This document shows positions 5,485-8,148 of a stretch of DNA of 8,148 bases, one piece after another. How positions within the stretch are numbered: position 1 is the stretch's first letter; each line of letters begins with the position of its first letter. Origin of the DNA: CAZCAC01 sp964496575 (lineage in GTDB: Bacteria; Planctomycetota; UBA1135; GCA-002686595); NCBI GenBank assembly GCA_964496575.1, contig CAZCAC010000204.1, positions 1-8,148 on the forward strand, read 5' to 3'. The notes under the pieces were generated by a model. The model was not told where the DNA came from. It made no database searches and saw only the letters and a program-made list of their open reading frames with translations. The position numbers were made by a program, and so were the translations under genes.

Positions 5485-6993
5485 ATGCCCGAGCACGATG
5501 CGGAGGCGTTCGAGGGACCCGACGGTCCCGAGGAGCTGGCCGGCGGTCCGCCGTGGATCCTCGGCTGGCGCGGTCTGCCGCTGGAGGCTCCGGAGAACAC
5601 GCTCGCGGGATTTCGCCAGGCGCTGGCGGCGGGACTGGATGGGATTCACTACGACCTGCGGGGCTGTGCGGGCGGTGACCCGGTGGTGATCGCCGACCCG
5701 GTCCTGGAGCGGACCACCGACGGTTCTGGGCGAGTCGCCGACCGCACGCTGACCGAGCTGTTCCAGCTCGACGCGGGCGGGTGGTTCGGGAGGCGCTTCC
5801 TGGGCGAGCCGCTGCCGCACCTCGACGAGGTGCTCGAGCTGGGCGAGCGCCCCGATCGCTCGCCGATGCACCTCATCGAGCTGCGGGACGGCGCGGTGAT
5901 CGGGGAGGTGGTCCGGCGCTTGCGCGCGCTGCCGCCGACGGTCTCGGTGCGGATCGCTTCGAGCTCCCGGGAGCTGTGCCGGGAGTTGCGGGACGCGGAG
6001 CTGCCGGCGGTGTTGATCGCGCCGCTCGCGGGCGAGGAGGAGCTGCAGTTCGTCAGGGACGAAAGGCTGGCCGGTTTCTGCGTGGCGAATCCGCGGGGCT
6101 GGAGGACGGAGACGGCGAAGCGGGCCTGGCCGTGCGAGCGGTGGGCGCTGGGTCTGATGGAGCCGGAGGATCTCCTGCACGCGTGTCGAGTGCCGTTGAA
6201 CGCGTTCGCCACGGGCGAGGGGAGGCGGGCGCGAGCGATTCGCGCGATGGTCGCGCTGTCACCGCAGGATGGAGGGGACTATCCGTTGCGGGTTCCGCGG
6301 CTGCCGGTGTTGCCGGGGGACGACGATTCGAGTGGAGGCGAGTGGTGTGGTTGCTGGGAGCCGCGCGTGGAAGTGCGCAATCCCTTCCCGTTCCCGGTGG
6401 AGATCGGCTGTCAGATCTACGTGCGCAGAGGTGCGTTCGAGGTGGAGGGATTGCCCGTGCGGGGTGGGCTGGACGCGGGCGAGGTGATCGAGCTCCCGTT
6501 CGGTTTGAAGGGCGGGTCCTGGAGTCCGGGCGGGGATCCTCTGTTCGCGGCGCTGTACCAGTGGGAGCAGGGACCGGGTCGGCCGGCGGGGCGGGTCTTG
6601 CTGGACGCGCCGATGCGCCGGGTGCGCTCGGTCGCCGCCGACGTGATCACCCAGCGGGTGGAGATGCTGAAGGAGAGCCCCGGGGACAGGGAGGCGTCGA
6701 TGACCCTGAGGAGGAGACGGCAGGAGCTGGTGGTGGGGGTCGAGAATGGTGCGGGGCTGGGAGAGCTCCGGACGGTGGTCCGGATCGATGGAGCGGTGTG
6801 GTACGGCGGAAAGGGAGTGAGAGTGCGGCTGCCCGAGGACTTCGATGATCGAGAGGAAGGGGTGGACTTCGCGTGTGGGTTCTACGGTCGGGAGAGGGAT
6901 GGGACGGTGAGGTTTCGGAGATGGGGTGGGGGACTGCCGGATGAGCCGGGGGTCGGAGGGTGTGGAGTGTTGCTGGCCAGGAGGATGGGGTAG
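5485..6993 (+). CDS. GDPD-like TIM-barrel protein with degenerate active site and an unrecognised C-terminal half
   Basis: The product has 502 residues, no signal peptide and no membrane segment. Residues 24-255 follow the glycerophosphodiester phosphodiesterase pattern: WRGLPLEAPENTLAGF (28-43), GLDGIHYDL (50-58), PVVIADPVLERTTDGSGRV (66-84), LDAGGW (95-100), PHLDEVLEL (111-119), LIELRDG (130-136) and the late-barrel block WALGLMEPEDLLHACRVPLN (220-239). The catalytic positions are altered. The HRG His is Trp28, the Glu of the E-x-D metal pair is His55, and the HD His is Ala70. Asp57, Asp71 and Glu132 remain. Hydrolase activity is therefore unlikely, and a binding or scaffold role is my inference. 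Residues about 256-502 look beta-rich and match nothing I know; they contain an EWCGCWEP segment (286-293). GGGAGG precedes the ATG, and the 15-bp gap after selD argues for co-transcription and a link to selenium metabolism. Its function is unknown. Confidence 0.75.
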   Translation: MPEHDAEAFEGPDGPEELAGGPPWILGWRGLPLEAPENTLAGFRQALAAGLDGIHYDLRGCAGGDPVVIADPVLERTTDGSGRVADRTLTELFQLDAGGWFGRRFLGEPLPHLDEVLELGERPDRSPMHLIELRDGAVIGEVVRRLRALPPTVSVRIASSSRELCRELRDAELPAVLIAPLAGEEELQFVRDERLAGFCVANPRGWRTETAKRAWPCERWALGLMEPEDLLHACRVPLNAFATGEGRRARAIRAMVALSPQDGGDYPLRVPRLPVLPGDDDSSGGEWCGCWEPRVEVRNPFPFPVEIGCQIYVRRGAFEVEGLPVRGGLDAGEVIELPFGLKGGSWSPGGDPLFAALYQWEQGPGRPAGRVLLDAPMRRVRSVAADVITQRVEMLKESPGDREASMTLRRRRQELVVGVENGAGLGELRTVVRIDGAVWYGGKGVRVRLPEDFDDREEGVDFACGFYGRERDGTVRFRRWGGGLPDEPGVGGCGVLLARRMG

Positions 6994-7138
6994 GGCGAGG
7001 GATGGGCGGGGCGTTCGCCGAAGGCGGACGGGACTAACCCGATGCCAGTATCGACCTGTAGCTGTGGCTATGAAGGCCGACGCCGACGGTGGCTGGGCAG
7101 GAGATCGAGGGGCTTCGCGACCACCCGTCCTGAGTGAG
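6994..7138. other. intergenic region after the sel cluster
   Basis: This 145-bp gap lies between the GDPD-like gene and the left inverted repeat of the mobile unit. Apart from the stem-loop at 7012-7030 I see no recognisable feature. A small frame starting at an ATG near 7071 runs into the inverted repeat and has no family resemblance, so it is not called. Confidence 0.5.
7012..7030 (+). terminator. stem-loop downstream of the sel operon (possible terminator or REP-like palindrome)
   Basis: CGTTCGCC (7012-7019) pairs with GGCGGACG (7023-7030) over 8 bp with one G-U pair and a GAA loop. It begins 18 nt after the stop of the GDPD-like gene, the right place for a terminator. No T-run follows, so intrinsic termination is uncertain. 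Small GC-rich palindromes near a RAYT gene may also be REP-like sequences. Confidence 0.35.
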
Positions 7139-7205
7139 AAACGATTGCTTCGCCGAGAAGAGAGAAGATACGATTACTGAAGATTGTTGCGGCGTGGCCG
7201 ACCGC
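7139..7205 (+). repeat. left 67-bp inverted repeat of the RAYT unit
   Basis: It matches the reverse complement of 8082-8148 at 61 of 67 positions without gaps. The six differences are at repeat positions 8, 31, 38, 39, 46 and 52, and five are transitions. It contains the shared core GCTTCGCCGAGAAGAGAGAA and ends in GGCGTGGCCGACCGC. The flanking bases after 7205 diverge from the other copy. Confidence 0.9.
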
Positions 7206-7244
7206 ACCTTGGTCTGGTGGGGGAGGGGCTTGATTGTGGCTGCG

Positions 7245-7961
7245 TTACGGCTTGGCCTTGCGCCGTGGCCCCGGCACGTTGTAGAGGCTCAGCTTCCCGC
7301 CGGCCTTCCACCAGCCCTCCCGGGCGAGCCAGCTCTGCGCCGGTACAACTGGCCGGCAGTCCCCGACCAGCTCCATCGCCTCCATCTCCTTCCACCCGTC
7401 GAAGAGCATCGCCGAGGAGCGGAAGTCGAAGCCCTCGATCGCTTCCCTGCCCGTGTGCCGCTGCCGGTTCCTCAAGATGTAGCCCAGGGCGTTTCGCACC
7501 TCGGTGGGGGTCCGGAGCACCCTCGAGTGAAACCGATCGGCGAACACGGTGCCCTCGCGCCCCCAGTGATTGTTCAGGCCTCGACTCAGCCGCACCGCGA
7601 GCCCGCCCATGCCACCCGACAGCGCCTCCCGGCCCTCCGCCTCGACGAAGAGGTGCAGGTGATTGCCCTGCACGGAGAAGTGGACGATGCGGCAGTTCTT
7701 CTTCTGCGCCGCCTTGAGCCTCTCCAGCACGACCAGGGAGTTCTCCCGGATCCGCAGGCTGGGCAAGCCGGGCAGCAGTTTCATCGTCACGTGGACGGGA
7801 TGCCTCTCGTGGAAGTCGTCCCGCCGAAGGTGCGAGACACCCGAGTTCTCGGACTTCTTCCGCCCCGCGCCCTTTCGCGCGCCACCCCAGCCCAAGGGGA
7901 AGGGGAGCTCATCCTGAACACAGCGGCTCCGTCGAGCCCGTTTCTTCTTTCTCTTTCCCAT
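7245..7961 (-). CDS. REP-associated tyrosine transposase (Y1/HUH, IS200-like)
   Basis: This 238-residue protein belongs to the single-strand DNA transposase class that nicks DNA with one tyrosine and an HUH metal site. The HUH pair is His101 and His103 in VQGNHLHLFVEA (97-108), and the probable nucleophile is Tyr161 in ALGYILRNRQRH (158-169). GTVFADRFHSRVLRTPTEVR (137-156) is the usual block between them. The N-terminus is strongly basic (GKRKKKRARR), followed by GWGGARKGAGRKK (24-36), a G-x-RKGAGRxx motif often seen in such proteins and probably DNA-binding. All key residues are present and the frame is intact, so the protein may be active. The ATG at 7961 has a TAGAAT box 6 nt upstream and no Shine-Dalgarno. 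RAYT proteins typically act on REP hairpins; here the flanking inverted repeats are the obvious substrate candidates. Confidence 0.9.
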   Translation of the reverse strand: MGKRKKKRARRSRCVQDELPFPLGWGGARKGAGRKKSENSGVSHLRRDDFHERHPVHVTMKLLPGLPSLRIRENSLVVLERLKAAQKKNCRIVHFSVQGNHLHLFVEAEGREALSGGMGGLAVRLSRGLNNHWGREGTVFADRFHSRVLRTPTEVRNALGYILRNRQRHTGREAIEGFDFRSSAMLFDGWKEMEAMELVGDCRPVVPAQSWLAREGWWKAGGKLSLYNVPGPRRKAKP

Positions 7962-7967
7962 GCGCGT

Positions 7968-7996
7968 ATTCTAGCGGATAGACCTCAGAAACTCAA
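7968..7996 (-). promoter_or_regulatory. promoter of the transposase gene (TTGAGT-17-TAGAAT, leaderless type)
   Basis: On the minus strand TTGAGT (7991-7996) and TAGAAT (7968-7973) are 17 nt apart, matching the -35 and -10 consensus at 4 and 5 of 6 positions. The ATG starts 6 nt after the -10 box, so the transcript probably begins at the start codon or within a couple of bases of it. The surrounding DNA is clearly more AT-rich than the rest of the window. Confidence 0.55.
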
Positions 7997-8018
7997 TGCT
8001 TGATCGCCAGAAACACAG

Positions 8019-8037
8019 CTATATTCAAAACTATATT
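8019..8037. repeat. two direct CTATATT repeats upstream of the transposase promoter
   Basis: CTATATT occurs at 8019-8025 and 8031-8037, 12 bp start to start, in an AT-rich patch 23-41 bp upstream of the -35 box. The spacing is close to one helical turn, so the two copies could be a protein-binding site or an UP-like element. This is weak on its own. Confidence 0.3.
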
Positions 8038-8081
8038 GCCACATCCTAGATGCCCTCTGGGGACGAAACGTCATCGGGGGA

Positions 8082-8148
8082 GCGGTCGGCCACGCCTCAA
8101 CAGTCTTCAACAATCGTGTCTTCTCTCTTCTCGGCGAAGCGATCGTTT
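8082..8148 (-). repeat. right 67-bp inverted repeat of the RAYT unit
   Basis: This is the inverted partner of 7139-7205 (61 of 67 identical). It lies 120 bp upstream of the transposase start codon and ends exactly at the window boundary, so it may extend further. A small hairpin (GACG/CGTC with an AAA loop) lies at 8062-8072, just inside it. Confidence 0.9.

Larger units (their letters stand above)
7139..8148 (-). mobile_element. RAYT transposase unit bounded by 67-bp inverted repeats
   Basis: The unit of about 1,010 bp contains one gene (7245-7961) between two long imperfect inverted repeats, 7139-7205 and 8082-8148. Its outer ends read AAACGAT and ATCGTTT. Single-domain Y1/HUH transposases of the REP-associated class are commonly flanked by inverted REP-type sequences, whereas classical IS200/IS605 elements have subterminal hairpins rather than long terminal repeats. 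The arrangement resembles a REPtron with unusually long repeats. The right repeat reaches the last base of the window, so the outer limit and any target duplication cannot be set. Whether it still moves is unknown. Confidence 0.6.

Noticed and set aside
3934..6180. A 748-codon minus-strand open frame opposite selA, selD and the GDPD-like gene
   Set aside because: It is a composition-driven antisense shadow of three recognisable plus-strand genes.
7071..7180. A short plus-strand peptide frame ending in the left inverted repeat
   Set aside because: It is about 36 codons, has no ribosome binding site that stands out, and half of it is repeat sequence.
7139..7205. A CRISPR-like or tandem repeat array
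   Set aside because: There are only two copies, in inverted orientation and about 0.9 kb apart, flanking a transposase gene. There is no spacer-repeat periodicity.
7134..8003. A plus-strand open frame of 289 codons over the transposase region
   Set aside because: It is antisense to a transposase with clear HUH and Tyr motifs and has no motifs of its own.

Overview
The window is GC-rich bacterial DNA with tightly packed genes. It reads like chromosome (or a metagenome contig) from a high-GC environmental bacterium. Acidobacteriota or a similar phylum is my guess from codon use and the style of the intergenic repeats, but nothing here fixes the taxon. No rRNA, tRNA or CRISPR array was seen.

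Layout. 1-203: non-coding, opening in a CTCTGTGGTT-type repeat. 204-1055 (+): a stand-alone ATP-grasp ligase. 1067-2821 (-): recJ, convergent with the ATP-grasp gene and only 11 bp from it. 2822-2935: the divergent recJ/selA promoter region, holding a perfect 8+5+8 dyad. 2936-6993 (+): a compact selenium gene cluster of selA, selD and a large GDPD-like gene, with gaps of 32 and 15 bp. 6994-7138: non-coding, with one stem-loop. 7139-8148: a unit of about 1 kb bounded by 67-bp inverted repeats, carrying a minus-strand REP-associated-type (Y1/HUH) transposase gene.

The selenium cluster is the main interest. SelD makes selenophosphate and SelA uses it to convert Ser-tRNA(Sec) to Sec-tRNA(Sec). 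selD itself needs selenocysteine: its reading frame starts at a GTG at 4402, crosses an in-frame UGA at 4453-4455 exactly at the catalytic Cys/Sec position, and continues to 5469. A stem-loop with a GGUCU apical loop lies 32 nt after the UGA and fits a bacterial SECIS. The third gene encodes a 502-residue protein with a GDPD-type TIM-barrel sequence. It has lost both catalytic histidines and one metal-binding glutamate, and carries a C-terminal half I do not recognise. It is the best candidate here for an undescribed component linked to selenium metabolism.

A second theme is promoter architecture. Three start codons (recJ, selD, transposase) have a TAGAAT or CAGAAT box ending only 6-7 nt upstream, implying transcription that begins at or next to the start codon (leaderless mRNAs). 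The ATP-grasp and GDPD-like genes instead have clear Shine-Dalgarno sequences.
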